Below are positions 38,791 to 50,017 of a DNA stretch of 64,000 nt, piece by piece. The DNA is from Hetaerina americana. Its lineage: Eukaryota; Arthropoda; Insecta; Odonata; Calopterygidae. Both the position numbers and the translations under genes were made by a program. Location of the stretch: NCBI GenBank assembly GCA_022747635.1, contig JAKTNV010000169.1, forward strand, positions 92,501 through 156,500, given 5' to 3'. Below the pieces are notes generated by a model that saw nothing but the letters and a program-made list of their open reading frames with translations, did not search any database and had not been told where the DNA came from. Every line of letters starts with the position of its first letter. Position 1 is the first letter of the stretch.

Positions 38791-39190
38791 ATAAAAATGA
38801 GCCTAAGCTCTACACCAAAAGTCAAGGCCAGTCTTGATCCAGTAAACAGAACGAAAGCACGGCCTTCCCGGCAGCAGAAGTCGAGAGTCAAACCGCACGC
38901 TTCTTGATGAACTAGGCGGTCAACCGCCGCTCGACACAAAACATGATCGGAACCTCGACTTCCGAGAGAGTCCGGCAGCGCCGCTCTCCGAATCCCGGCG
39001 GCCGAAGCCTCGGACGCCGGCGAAATTGAGACACTCGGTGAACACAGGCAGGGTTTTTTGAGGGTTTTAAAGGAACAAGATGTTGTGACGAAATACTGTA
39101 CATACAATGCCACAGGTATTCGTAGTCGTGTGCGGGATGCGCCACACGGTTAAAGAGCCAACTTTTAAACACTTATCTGTTTACACCTTG
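38791..39190 (-). other. Probable 5' UTR of the L1/Tx1-like LINE
   Basis: GC-rich sequence upstream of ORF1 on the minus strand, without a conserved frame. It differs in composition from the AT-rich DNA right of 39270. The element's 5' end is not defined. Confidence 0.4.
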
Positions 39191-39203
39191 ACAAATTCCA
39201 AAT

Positions 39204-39265
39204 AAACTGCGGGAGATGCCGGATGTGTCCGTTAAAAGTTACTGTTGCGGCATCTCCCGCAGTTT
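39204..39265. repeat. Perfect 18-bp-arm hairpin, related to the SINE insertion
   Basis: AAACTGCGGGAGATGCCG (39204-39221) and its exact reverse complement (39248-39265) with a 26-base loop. Reading inverted, about 46 bp from 39265 leftwards match 35808-35853 at the start of the SINE insertion. The plus-strand flank AATTCCAAA also precedes both copies. It could be a tiny palindromic transposable element or a common SINE 5' module. Confidence 0.8.
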
Positions 39266-39269
39266 CTTT

Positions 39270-39710
39270 GTCTCGTTTCGACTTTCAAATCATAGCGTAA
39301 AAGCAGTGAGGCGACATATTTTGTCGTCGCGTTCATAGTTTTTTTGATATTTTGATCTTTCTCATCTTTGAAATTGATTTCAATCGCCTGGCTCTCATCT
39401 TCTGCATACTTACGGTAGATATAGTCAAAAGCATTCATGATTCAATGCATTCATTGGTCGTTACTATCAATTATTTACAGCATAAATGGAGACTAATTTT
39501 TTTGCAAAATATAATTGAAATGGGTTCTTAACCCCTTAACATTTTAATTTTATAAATAAATATTCACATAACTTAAGACTGCTATTTTTTCATATTTATA
39601 ATCACAGGTATGTGAAGCTATCTCTAAAATGACGATAAGTACAGATGAAATGGAAATTATAAAATAGAAAGGACCGATATATTATTCAACTAATAAAATA
39701 TTCCTGTTGG

Positions 39711-39712
<2 letters not shown>
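39270..39712. other. AT-rich interval, no recognisable gene
   Basis: About 440 bp. An antisense open frame at 39232-39438 (68 codons) runs into the hairpin and shows no family motif, so I do not call it. No repeat of other parts of the window seen. Confidence 0.5.

Positions 39713-39763
<51 letters not shown>
39713..39763. repeat. (AT)n microsatellite upstream of RTE copy 2
   Basis: About 51 bp of uninterrupted AT dinucleotides directly abutting the first base of RTE copy 2. Confidence 0.95.
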
Positions 39764-39771
<8 letters not shown>

Positions 39772-40066
39772 ACCCTCCCCGGACTACAATCTTCACGTGG
39801 TGGAATGGCTCGTGCGTTCCGATGACCCCTAGAGCTGTGCTGGCGGGAGTAATAATAATTGCTCCTGGTAGGGTCACCAATGCCAGATAGGTCAAAGGTT
39901 TGGAGCCAGACGAAAGGTAGTCCACGCAGCGTCTGTTCCTCAGTGAGGCGGCTGCAATGGCTTCGGACCCAAGTGGGGCGGCCAAGAAATCATGGTGTCT
40001 CGTTAAAAAAACGATTGAGGAACGCAACGGGAAACTACCTCAATTACCATTCCAAAGATTAACATT

Positions 40067-41192
40067 ATGGACTATACAAAGATTTTGAGTCCTGGCAACT
40101 ATGGGGCTCGGCCCAATCGGCCGTGTGTGGTAGCCGGCAGCGGGGGAGGCAAGGCTTCCGCGGTCGTCATCCCACGAAACCCTTGCAAGAGAAAACCGGC
40201 AGCAGCAGGACAGAAAACGCAACAGAAGGAGACCAAATTAATTAGAATAGGAACGTGGAATGTCAGGACAATGATGAGGACAGGGAAACTGGTGAATGAT
40301 AAGCGACAGATGGAAAGGGGAAATATCGATATTTTAGGTCTATGCGAGGTGAGATGGAAAGATAGCGGGAATTATTGGAGTGATAAGTATAGAATAATAT
40401 ACAGCGGCGGGGACGAGAGCCAACGAGGGGTTGCTATAGTATTAAATGATGAGGTAGGGAGAAGCGTAGTCAACATAGAGCCGGTACCAGATAGAATACT
40501 ACTAGTAGAGATAAAAACAGAACCGACGAACTTGGTTATTATTCAGGTATACATGCAACCGAGCAACCAGAAGGCAGAGGAGGTCGATAGGATATACGAT
40601 CAGTTAGAGGACATAATCGCGTTTGAACCTGCAGGGAAACATTTGATAGTGATGGCGGATTGGAATGCGACGGTAGGCTAAGGAAGAGATGGTGATGAGG
40701 TCCGGGACTACGGTTTAGGCACAAGGAATGACCGCGGGGAGAAAGCAGTTAAGTTCTGCTGGAGACGGGCTAGTCATCACCAACACTTGGTTTAGACACC
40801 ACAAAAGATGCAGGTATACATGGAAAATGCCAGGTGACTCGGAGAGGTATCAGCTAGATTATATCCTGGTTAGACACAGTTTTAGCAAACGTGTGATAAA
40901 TTCGCACAGCTTCCCGGGAGCGGATGCGGACTTAGACCACAATTTAGTTGTTATGAACTGTAGCGTCCGTTTCGAAAAAATACGGCAGGGGCGGCGAGTT
41001 GGAAAATGGAATGTAGAAGCATTAAATGGTTTGAAAATGAAGGAATTCAAACAGGTGGTAGGAGAAATCATGGCGGATGGTGAAGAGCTACGTACTATCA
41101 AGGGAAAATGGGAATGTATCAAGAAAGGGTTGTCTAAAGTTGCAAAAGACACTATTGGAATCGTTTACGCTAAAAGGACCAAGAAACCATAG
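40067..41192 (+). pseudogene. RTE-like endonuclease, copy 2
   Basis: The N-terminal part from ATG 40067 is open for 204 codons, with IRIGTWNVRTMM intact (Trp kept), LGLCEVRW and MADWNATVG. It then hits a TAA at 40679-40681 where copy 1 has GAA. The same frameshift as copy 1 follows near 40750, with the C-terminal half (LDYILVRHSF, DLDHNLVV) open from 40728 to a TAG at 41190-41192, where copy 1 has TGG. Each copy therefore has private stops on top of shared lesions. Confidence 0.85.
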
Positions 41193-41470
41193 ATCACGGA
41201 TGAGATGATTACAAAGATGGATGACCGGCGAAAATAGAAGAATGTAAATACAGAATTAGGCAAAATGAAGTACAAAGAATTAAACAATAAATTGAGGCGG
41301 GCAACAAATAAAGCAAAAGAAGCATGGTGGAAGACAGTGCGAGGATATGGAAAGTCTGCAGAGGAAGGGTGAAATCGGTGCGCTGTACAGCAATGTTAAC
41401 TCTTTATCGGGAAGTAAGAAAGGGAGATCAACGATCGCAGTTAGAGATAAGGTGGGTAAGGTAATATTGG

Positions 41471-42922
41471 ATGCAGGGAAGATCCAAGAGAGATGGAAGG
41501 AATAATAAAGAACTTAGACCAACAAGGTTAGACATAGAAGAGGAACATGACGTAGAGGAAGATGGCTTAGGTCCAGGCATACTAGACAATGAGATAGAAA
41601 GGGCATTAAGGGAGATGAAACTAAATAAGGCTGTGTGGATGGATAACATTTCCGCCGAAATTTTAAAAGGCTTAGGAAAATGTGGGAGGAAGAGGCTATA
41701 TGGGCTGATCCGTAGTATTTATGAGGAGGGAATCTGGCCGGAAGACATTGTGAGATCATTTTTAATTCCAATTCCAAAGAGGTTAGGGGAACATCATGTG
41801 AGGACTACAGGATGATAGGTTTGATATCCCATGCAGCTAAAGTTGTTCTCAGGATCATAAACAAAAGGATGGAGAATGGGGCATATGATTACTTAGGGGA
41901 GGATCAGTTTGGGTTTAGGAAGGGGAGAGGTACACGTGATGCCATTGCAGTAATGAAATTATTAATTCTGAGGAATATAGAACACAACCAGGATGTATTT
42001 GCCTGTTTTGTAGCTTTCGAAAAAGCATTTGATAGAGTGAATTGGGAAAAACTAATGAGTATATTGCAGGAAATAGGAATAGATTGGCGGGACAGGAGGC
42101 TAATCCGCAACCTGCATATGTCTCAGACTGCTCTGGTGCGAGTGGGGAATGGGGAGTCCGGCTGGGCAGGGTTAGGAAGAGGTGTAAGGCAGGGCTGCTC
42201 ATTATCACCATTACTGTTCAACCTATATGCCGAGGAAATGATGAAAGAGGCATGGGAAGAACTGGAGGTATGAATGAAGGTGGGTGGGGAATTAGTAAAA
42301 TCAGTTAGGTTTGCTGATGACCAAGCTTTAGTTTGTCAGTTAGCCAAGGGATTGCAAGCATTGCTTAGTGAATTGGAAATTCAGTGCGACAGAACGGGAT
42401 GAGAATCAATATTAATAAAACAAAGGTTAAGCGATTGTCTAGAAAGAAAAATGCTAAGCTAAACATTAAAATATTAGGGCAAAAACCAGAGCAGATAGAA
42501 AGTTTACATACCACGGTGGTATTTTGGACCAACACATTCAAAGTAGTAGGGACGTAAGAAGAAGAATTGCGCTAGGCAAAGAGGCTTTCACAAGGAGAGG
42601 CGAGTTGATGACAGGGACGTTGAGTAAGGATGTTAAAAAAAGACTCGTAAAAACACTGATATGGAGCATAGCTATGTACGGTGCGAAAATGTGGTCATTT
42701 AAGCAGGAGGATAGACGTAGACTGGAGGCTTTTGAAATGTGGGTGTGGAGAAGAATGGGGAAGGTGAAATGGACAGAGAAGAAAACAAACAAGGAAGTAC
42801 TCTGTATGGTGGGCGTGGAGAGGGGCTTGTTTGGAGCAATCCTACAGAGTCAGGAAAAAAGGGTGAAGGGGGTATTGACCGGCAGTGGGATGTTGAAGAC
42901 TGTGATAGAGGGGAGAATGTAA
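41471..42922 (+). pseudogene. RTE-like reverse transcriptase, copy 2
   Basis: RT motifs in order over three frames: LNKAVWMDNISAEILK, RSFLIPIPK, then from 41812 EDQFGFRKGRGTRDAI, FVAFEKAFDRVNW (motif A), GRGVRQGCSLSPLLFNLY (motif B), a TGA after EELEV at 42271-42273, then RFADDQALVCQ (catalytic box) and, from 42524, the thumb-like region with RRIALGKEAF and KTLIWSIAMYGAKMW. The catalytic residues survive but the frame changes near 41815 and the stops at 42273 and about 42401 disable it. Confidence 0.85.
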
Positions 42923-43122
42923 GACAAACGAGGAAAGGGAAGGAGCAGGATAGGGAAGTTGGACGGGATGAAGGGAGGCCTAGAGCAATCAGAGTTGAAG
43001 AGGGACTTGATGGAGTAGGATGCTGGATTTTGTGTTTTTTTACGAGACACAATATGTTTTATTTAGTAGCTTTGTCCATCCAAAAACCTAACTTAACGGG
43101 TATATTACCTAATAATAATAAC

Positions 43123-43142
43123 ATATGTATATATATATATAA

Positions 43143-43238
<96 letters not shown>

Positions 43239-43336
43239 ATATATATATGTATATATATGTATATATATGTATATATATATATATATATATGTATATGTAT
43301 GTATATATATATATGTATATGTATATATATATATAA

Positions 43337-43409
<73 letters not shown>

Positions 43410-43418
43410 AATATATAA
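43123..43418. repeat. Long (AT)n microsatellite with TATG variants
   Basis: About 290 bp of AT dinucleotides with scattered ATGT and GTAT variants, immediately downstream of the RTE 3' tail. Open frames through it (IYIYIY strings) are artefacts. Confidence 0.95.
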
Positions 43419-43514
43419 TCACAAAATAACACAGATGTAGATTTTTAAACCATAGGGACACAAAGAAAGGACACTCACTATATAATTTCAATTCAACGAT
43501 AAAATACATTTACA

Positions 43515-44150
43515 AATAAAAGGCACTGCAATGGGAACACGTATAGCTCTTACATACGCCAATCTTTTTATGGGTAAACTAGAACATGACTTTCTGCAAT
43601 AACAAACCTTCAAACCACTCTTCTGGGCCCACTATATCAATGATATTTTCCTCCTTTGGTTCCTCAGACGCAAAAATTTATCTCCTTTTATTTCCTCTCT
43701 CAAATTCTCATCAGTATCATTCACTTCTTCCATACCCGACTCGAATATCACTTTCCTCTATATCAACATTCACATCCAAAAGAATACCTTTTATACCTCA
43801 GTCCACGTTAAACCAACTAGTAAGAACAATAGCTTGATTTCGACAGCTGCCATCCACCTCATACAAAGCGCTCCATCCCATTCTCTCTCAGTCCGTGGCT
43901 TCCGTCTCTGCAACAACATCCCCTCCCATCAGAAGTACTTGTATCAGCTACATGACTCTCTGAGAAAATGTAGGTACCATGAATGCTACTGAGCAGTAAA
44001 ATCCTAACCCTCAACCAAACACACTCCCTTCATCAAACCAAACTGCCAAAAAGCCCTAATATTATCACCACTTTCTTCCCCGGAACACACAAAATTAAAC
44101 ATTTAATCCGTGAACTCTTCACAATTATTAATGACTAAAAGTCAACATCA
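43515..44150 (+). pseudogene. Penelope-like element RT C-terminal half, second type
   Basis: Reads IKGTAMGTRIALTYANLFMG followed by KLE, then the catalytic region as HYINDIFLLW, where the family has a DD pair, so the first Asp is Asn. Then HVKPT-like, HSLSVRGFRLC and SHQKYLYQL, and a C-terminal part with ITTFFPGTHKIKHLI and NLVPLFCLNAHQTCE. GTAMGT-type RTs belong to a different Penelope-like lineage from the AAMGS type in the composite units. Stops at about 43600 and 43835-43990 break it. No GIY-YIG domain is visible. The right end is cut at about 44213. Confidence 0.7.
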
Positions 44151-44213
44151 ATTTTATTCTAACCTTGTCCCTCTGTTTTGTTTAAATGCCCATCAAACTT
44201 GCGAGACATTTTC

Positions 44214-44420
44214 AGGGTTTAAGAAGGGGAGAGGTACGCGTGATGCCATTGCAGTAATGAGATTATTAATCGAGAGGAATATAGAACCCAACCAGGATGT
44301 ATTTGCCTGTTTTTTAGCTTTCGAAAAAGCATTTGATAGAGTGAATTGTGAAAAACTAATGAGTATATTGCAGGAAATAGGAATAGATTGGCGGGAAAGA
44401 AGACTAATCCGCAACCTGTA
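44214..44420 (+). pseudogene. RTE-like LINE copy 3, RT segment 1
   Basis: Starts inside the RT (FKKGRGTRDAIAVM, matching FRKGRGTRDAI of copy 2), contains LAFEKAFDRVN (motif A), and ends at the mariner insertion. The fragment continues at 45758-45865 and 49741-50017. It is 5'-truncated against the Penelope-like fragment. Confidence 0.85.
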
Positions 44421-44422
44421 TA

Positions 44423-45755
44423 CTACCTTGATCAAAAATTTCCCGGAATTTATTCAGAAAATTAAAAGTACAAGTTTATTCATCTAAATCTATATTGTCC
44501 CCTTCAAAGTAATCCCCATCGACTGCAACACACTTATGCCAGCGCTTGATCCAATCCTCGAAACATTTTTTATATTCGGTTTTCGGTATGTCCATCAGTG
44601 CTTCCTGCGATTTTTCCATTACTTCCTCTCGGCTGCTAAAACGCGTTCCCCGTAATGGTTTTTTAACTCGATTGAACAGAAAGAAGTCACAGGGAGCCAA
44701 ATCAGGTGAATTCGGTGGCTGTTGGATGGTATTTGTTGCATTTTTCGTCGAAAAATTACGAATAATGATAGCACTGTGCGACGGTGCGTTATCATGGTGC
44801 AAAATCCACGAGTTTTCTGCCCACATTTCTGGTCTCTTTCGGCGAATTGCTTCACGCAAACGTCTCATAACGCCCAAATAATACTCTTTGTTTACTGTCT
44901 GGCCTTCTGGCAAAAATTCATGATGCACTACACCGTTGTAATCCATGAAAACCGTCAGCATTGCCTTCTTTTTTGACTGAAAACGACGTGGTTTTTTTGG
45001 TCTCGGCTCATTTGGTGAACGCCATTCACTTGCCTGATGTCTGGATTGCGTGTCGTACTCATAAACCCACGTCTCGTCTCCAGTAATGATCCTTTTGATG
45101 AATGTGGGATCGGATTCAGCCTCGCAAATCATGTCTTTTGCGACGTCAACACGGTCTCTTTTTTGCATGAAATTGAGGTCTTTTGGCACCAACTTTGCTG
45201 CTACACGACGGAAACCCAAATCATTAACCACAATGTCTTGGGCGGATCCATAGGCAATGTTCAAGTCCTCCGCTATTTCTCTGATGGTTAATTTGCGGTT
45301 ATTGACCAACATTTCTTTTACTTTATCAATTTTTTCACCGACTTTTGATGTCGATGGTCTGCCACGTGCGTTCATCATCTTCGATTGACTCACGACCACT
45401 TCTGAACCGCTCGTGCCACTGGTAAACGACCGTTTTTTTTAGAGAATCGTTGCCGAAACACTTTTCCAACATTTCCAACGTCCGTGCGCCACTAAATCCG
45501 TTTTTACGCAAAATTTAATACAAGTTCGTTGTTGCAAATTTAAATCCATTTCTGCAATTGTAAAAAATCGCCAACACACACAGAGATAGATGTACTCTTG
45601 GCTACGTAACTTTTGCAAATGTCAAGTTATGACACTAAGATTTAAAGGGAATATCAACAACAGATGTACCAATTTAACAAAAAAAAACAGAACTCAAATC
45701 GGAACGATGGGAGCGCCACACGGTGGTTATTCCGGGAACTTTTTGATCAAGGTAG
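44423..45755 (-). mobile_element. Mariner transposon copy 2, conventional ends
   Basis: 1333 bp, TA at 44421-44422 and 45756-45757. About 27-bp terminal inverted repeats, CTACCTTGATCAAAAA..., one mismatch. The empty site is preserved in RTE copy 2 near 42117 (GCATATGTCTCAG). It shares high identity with 30833-32165 except for the left 158 bp, which here hold the normal transposase C-terminus and UTR. Confidence 0.95.
44476..45549 (-). pseudogene. Mariner transposase copy 2, two frameshifts
   Basis: DD34D transposase with the complete catalytic region: ITGDETWVYEYD, WILHHDNAPSHS, SPDLAPCDFFLF, and a full C-terminus including YKKCFEDWIKRWHKC. The start codon is at 45547-45549. Relative to copy 1 it lacks one base in an A-run near 45504-45509 and has one extra base near 45364-45368, so the N-terminal HTH is out of frame with the catalytic part (open frame 44476-45399, 307 codons). 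Confidence 0.88.
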
Positions 45756-45757
45756 TA

Positions 45758-45865
45758 TGTCTCAGACTGCTCAGTTGCGAGTAGGAAATGAAGAGTCCTG
45801 ATGGGTAGTGTAAGGAAGAGGTGTAAGGCAGGGTTGCCCACTATCACCATTGCTGTTCAACCTAT
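45758..45865 (+). pseudogene. RTE-like LINE copy 3, RT segment 2
   Basis: About 100 bp joining mariner and CR1 insertions: motif B region, GKRCKAGLP-like in frame shift, ending LLFNL. Compare GRGVRQGCSLSPLLFNLY of copy 2. Confidence 0.8.
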
Positions 45866-45968
45866 AATAATAATAATAATAGTAATAATACTTTATTCAT
45901 TTTAAAAATGGTACAACCATATTAAATGTCGTCAATATAAGTATTATTTAACATATAAACATACTTTC

Positions 45969-47548
45969 TTAAATGTGATGAAAATTGTCACAAAAGAATT
46001 CATCCAATGAGTATAGTGGGTGAGCAAGTAACCAGGTATATACCCTATTCTTGAAACTCTGGATAGCATCTGATTTCAACTGAGTAGGCAGATAGTTATA
46101 CAGTGGTATGTTCATATTGTTAAATGTGTTGTATGTTAATGACAATCTACAATAAGTAGTATTTAGATTCAATTTACCTCTTGTGGAATAGTTATGGAGG
46201 TTGGATCTTAATTGGTAAGTTTCTAGATTAACTTTCACATGAGTCGGAGCCTTAAAGATATACAAACAAAATACAGTCATGATTCTATACCTAATAAATA
46301 AAGGTTTGCTGTAATCACATGGTGGTATATTAGCAAGAGAGCGAATAGCTCTCTTTTGCAGTAGCAAAATTTGTTTAACATGAGGGGAATGACCCCATAA
46401 CTCAACACCATAATTCAAATGACATTGAAAGAAGGCATGGTAAAGTGTTAAACGATACTCATTTGAAATGATAAAGTTGAGCTTTCTTAACATATAAACA
46501 GCTTTACTAAGTTTATTACAGGTCTGACTGATTTGAGTCTCCCAATTAAGTTTGGTATCAATATAAATTCCTAGTATTTTAGCAGTTTCAATATCAGTTG
46601 TTTTTGATTTAAGACTGCACACAATATGCTGAGTTTTGTTAGTATTTAATTGTAAATGTTTAACATCAAACCATTCCTTAGCCTGTTTTTGGGTAGCGCT
46701 AGATCGTAACTTTGCATCTTCTTGATGTTGACACTTTTGCACAAAAGTAGTGTCATCAGCATATAAAACAGATCTAGGTTTCATATTACAGGGCAAATCA
46801 TTAATCATGGTAATGAAAAGTACTGGGCCAAGCACAGAGCCCTGTGGTACACCACATTTTACTTTAAGAACTGCAGACTGACAGTCATCAAGTTCAACCA
46901 ATTGGTGGCGATCATCCAAATATGACTTCATTAGTTTCAGTGCAACTCCCTTAATACCATAATATTCTAGCTTTGTTAGTAATATTGAATGATTAACACA
47001 GTCGAAGGCCTTACTAAGATCACATAGTGTCACTGAGACTGATTCCTTTTCTTCAAATGCATTAATGACATAATTAACTATGGACTCTACTGCCAAAATT
47101 GTAGATTTCCCAGATCGAAAGCCATACTGGGATTTGGAAAACAGATTATTTAACTCAAAAAAATTACATATTTGATCTTTCATAATAGCTTCAAAAATTT
47201 TACCAGAAACGGGGACCTTGGAAATGGGGCGGTAGTTAGCTAAATCATCTTTATCACCTTTCTTATAACAGGTACTGTTTTGGAATATTTTAGAGCTGTT
47301 GAAAAATCTCCTGTCTCAAAACATAAATTGACTAACATTGCTAATGGTTCCGCAATGAGCACAATAATGTCCTTTATTAGGGAGTTAGAAAGACCATAAA
47401 TATCCTTACTGTTGGATTTTTTAAATTTTTTAACAGTCGATATAATATCAAGGTGAGTACCAAAATTCCATTTAAAATTGAAATTTTTCGGAGGAAGATT
47501 TTGCAGCATATTACCAATATTGGCAGCGTCAACTTTTCGAGAGAACAA
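45969..47548 (-). pseudogene. CR1-like reverse transcriptase
   Basis: 404 codons open from 47183 to 45969: KSQYGFRSGKSTI, TLCDLSKAFDCVNHS (motif A), KCGVPQGSVLGP (motif B), SVLYADDTTFVQK (catalytic box intact), ILGIYIDTKLNWE and VELWGHSPHVKQI. The upstream RT part (fingers, DIYGLSNSLIKDI, CFETGDFSTALKYSKTVPV) is at 47240-47548 in another frame; a frame change lies at about 47184-47245. It would synthesise cDNA at the nicked target. Damage is light in the catalytic half. Confidence 0.85.
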
Positions 47549-48003
47549 ATTGTCTTCAACAGCTTTTAAGAAAAAATTATTTACAGCATCTGGGGTGAAA
47601 GGAAGATTTTCTTTTCCATTACCATGACCAACGTCTTGATTGATTATACTCCATGCTGCCTTTTGTTTATTTTTGCATTCAATATAAAATCCTTGTAAGC
47701 ATTATTTTTTGCACACCTAACTAAATTATAATAATCTCTTTTGTATTTCAAGTAAGCCTCTTTGTCATGCTGGCTTCCACTGGTTTGGTATGAGTGGTAG
47801 TAACTAAGTAAATCATTTCTAAGAGCTAATAACTCCCCAGTATACCAGAGATTTTTTTTATTTTTAGTGGGGATAGAGTTTAGAATTTTTTTAGGAAAGC
47901 ATTGCTCAAAAATGCCTAGGAAATTACCTAAAAAACTTGAAAAACGTGATTGTTCTACAGAGTCTGTGCAAAAACCATGCCAATCAATACAAGATAGAAG
48001 CAG

Positions 48004-48707
48004 TTAGAAACTCTCTAAACATTCCATTGTTATGGGCCTCACGATTATGGTTTTACCTCTATTTGGATATATCTTTTGAGTTATTTGAGCATTAAAAGTG
48101 AAGCTTATGCCTTGATGGTCAGATAAGAGATAGTCAATAACACTTATACTGTACAGTTCAGGACCATAATTGGTAATTACATTATCTAGGCATGCAGAAA
48201 GTCGAGTAGGCTGTTTGTTTGCCCAGTATAAATTATAAGAAAGCAAAAGATTTTCAAGAACCTGACAATCACTAGTTTTTAGTGTTATGTCAAAGTTGAG
48301 ATCTCCACAAATTATGATATTGGCTTTCAGAGTCAAGAATAGGGATAGTACTAGTTCCAGTTGATTGAAGAAGTGTTAAAAAACACCATTAGGGGAGCGA
48401 TACACAGAAGCAATGATCAAATTCAGGTCCTTCAATATGATCGCAGATATTTCAAAGTGCAATCAATTCCAGACAGAATTTGTCCAAGTCAATTACCTTG
48501 AAGGGCATACCTTTCAGGACATAAATACAGGTACCACCGTTTTTTTGCTACAGATCGGCAGTAGAATGATGCCAAGCCAAAATCACTAATGTTATACACA
48601 TCAAATTCATTTTTTGCAATCCAGTGCTCATTGAGACATAGCACATTGTAGCCACCATGTTTGACTATTGCCTCTATCTCCGTTATCTTATTACGTAGAC
48701 ATCTCAC
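48004..48707 (-). pseudogene. CR1-like endonuclease, broken
   Basis: The N-terminal part at 48489-48707 has MRCLRNKITEIE and LCLNEHWI (catalytic Glu). The C-terminal part at 48004-48336 has IIICGDLNFD (Asp/Asn), TRLSACLDNVITNY and LLSDHQGISF (Asp-His). Stops and frame changes between 48337 and 48488 separate them. The interval 47549-48003 is the decayed linker to the RT. Confidence 0.8.
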
Positions 48708-49120
48708 ATTTTGGCAAAATAAATTAATACTATCTAGTCAAAAGGACTTTGGTTTTGATATTCCCGTTTTGAGGCGGGTAACACGTTTCTCTAAGGAACA
48801 CTTTTCCGTAGTGTTATCGGTGTGGCCCCTTGTTGCTGAGGTAGGTACCAGCGCATCACTAGTTTTCAACTCGGAGTTCGGATTTACCACCGCAGCTGAC
48901 CCTTCAGCAATATTCTCTGTCTCTTCATGAGTACGGGTCAATTTCCGCGGTTTTGGTGGGAAAAATTTCCCAACTTTCACTTCTACTGGCCAAATATCTT
49001 CTTTAAGAAGTTGATCCTTAAGGCTAATTGGCGCACAGAGTTAAAAAGAATTATAAACTTCACCAACTCTCAAACTTTCACATTTGAAGTCATTCCCAGG
49101 AAATATTCCAGACAGATGCT

Positions 49121-49728
49121 TCACAATGTCATCAGGCGTTGCATTGGACTGGACACGACCAACGTAGAAGAAAGTCTTGCGAGGAACTCCCACAAAATTG
49201 CACGTAACAGCAGGCTGCTTACACTCCCAAAAACCGTATTTCGTTTGCGTTTGTTTCTCTTGTAATTCACCTTTTGAAAACCTTCCTCGTCAGTAACGAT
49301 GGATTCGAAACTCATGCTGTTAAATTTTGCGTTCACATTTTTGGGGCACAAATCGGAGTTGTCACTATTGAGGCCTAATTGTTCGTTGACTTCAGGTTTC
49401 AATTCCGTAGACAACGTTACAGCTTCCTTTGCAATTGGCTGCAAGGTAGTACATTCCGTGGATCCGGTAGATTGGAGAGTTTGAAACTCCATTTTCAAAT
49501 TTTCAATGTCGGCCGCAATATTGTAAATATTGGGCTTATTTACACGGCATAAAAAACACTTCCAGTAAATGTCATGGCAGTCCGAGAGAGCTTTTAATGT
49601 TATATCAATTAAGCCGGAGCATTTATGGTGACATACACCTGAGCAAATATTGCAACTAACGACCATATCACGTACTTCGACTCTTGTTTTACAAGAGCCA
49701 CATCGTTGTACGGCCAAAGTTGATGCCA
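49121..49728 (-). pseudogene. CR1-like ORF1 with PHD finger
   Basis: ATG at 49726-49728 (MASTLAVQRC). Residues 8-60 form a C4HC3 PHD finger: CGSCKT, CNICSGVCHHKC, then WKCFLC. A coiled-coil-like segment (IAADIENLKMEFQTLQ) follows, then a Thr/Ser-rich stretch and a basic NYKRNKRKRN before the C-terminal part. The open frame ends near 49121, and the ORF1 end region to 48738 is read in another frame. Function in RNA/chromatin binding is inferred. Confidence 0.8.
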
Positions 49729-49740
49729 TCTTGAACAACA

Positions 49741-50017
49741 ATGCAGAAGAAATGATGAAAGAGGCATGGGATGAACTGGAGGTAGGAATGAAAGTGGGCG
49801 GGGAATTTGTAAAATTAATTAGGTTTGCTGATGACCAAGCTTTAGTTTGTCAGTCAGCCAAGGGGTTGTAAGGATTGCTGAGTGAATTAGAAATTCAGGG
49901 CGACAGGTATGGGATGAGATTCAATATTAAAAAAACAAAGTTTAAGTGATTGTCTAGAAAGAAAAATGCTAAGCTAAACATTAAAATAGAAGGGCAAAAA
50001 CCAGAGCAGATAGAATA
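49741..50017 (+). pseudogene. RTE-like LINE copy 3, RT segment 3
   Basis: Resumes RTE after the CR1 insertion: AEEMMKEAWDELEVGMK, LIRFADDQALVCQ (catalytic box), then the spacer to the KIEGQKPEQIE region. It jumps at about 50012-50018 to AT-rich sequence of the composite unit, skipping about 2.7 kb relative to unit C. Confidence 0.85.

Larger units (their letters stand above)
39764..43122 (+). mobile_element. RTE-like LINE copy 2, near full length
   Basis: Starts with the same bases as window position 1 and ends in an AATAATAATAA tail near 43110-43121, then a long AT microsatellite. It contains the 5' leader, the endonuclease and the full RT region without large gaps, about 3.36 kb. It is the reference for placing the deletions and insertions in copies 1 and 3. 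Stops and frameshifts make it inactive. Confidence 0.85.
45866..49740 (-). mobile_element. CR1-like LINE, near full length, inside RTE copy 3
   Basis: 3.9-kb antisense element. Its 3' end is an ATT/AAT-repeat tail (about 45866-45895 on the plus strand), then ORF2 with RT and endonuclease, then ORF1 with a PHD finger up to 49728. It is inserted precisely between the two halves of the RTE LLFNLYAEE codons (copy 2 near 42228), with no clear target duplication, which is usual for CR1. PHD-finger ORF1 proteins are known from CR1-type LINEs. Confidence 0.85.

Noticed and set aside
39232..39438. A 68-codon antisense frame
   Set aside because: Runs into the hairpin sequence and has no motif or second copy; insufficient support.
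43105..43509. Tyr/Ile repeat proteins on both strands
   Set aside because: Translation of the AT microsatellite; no gene.
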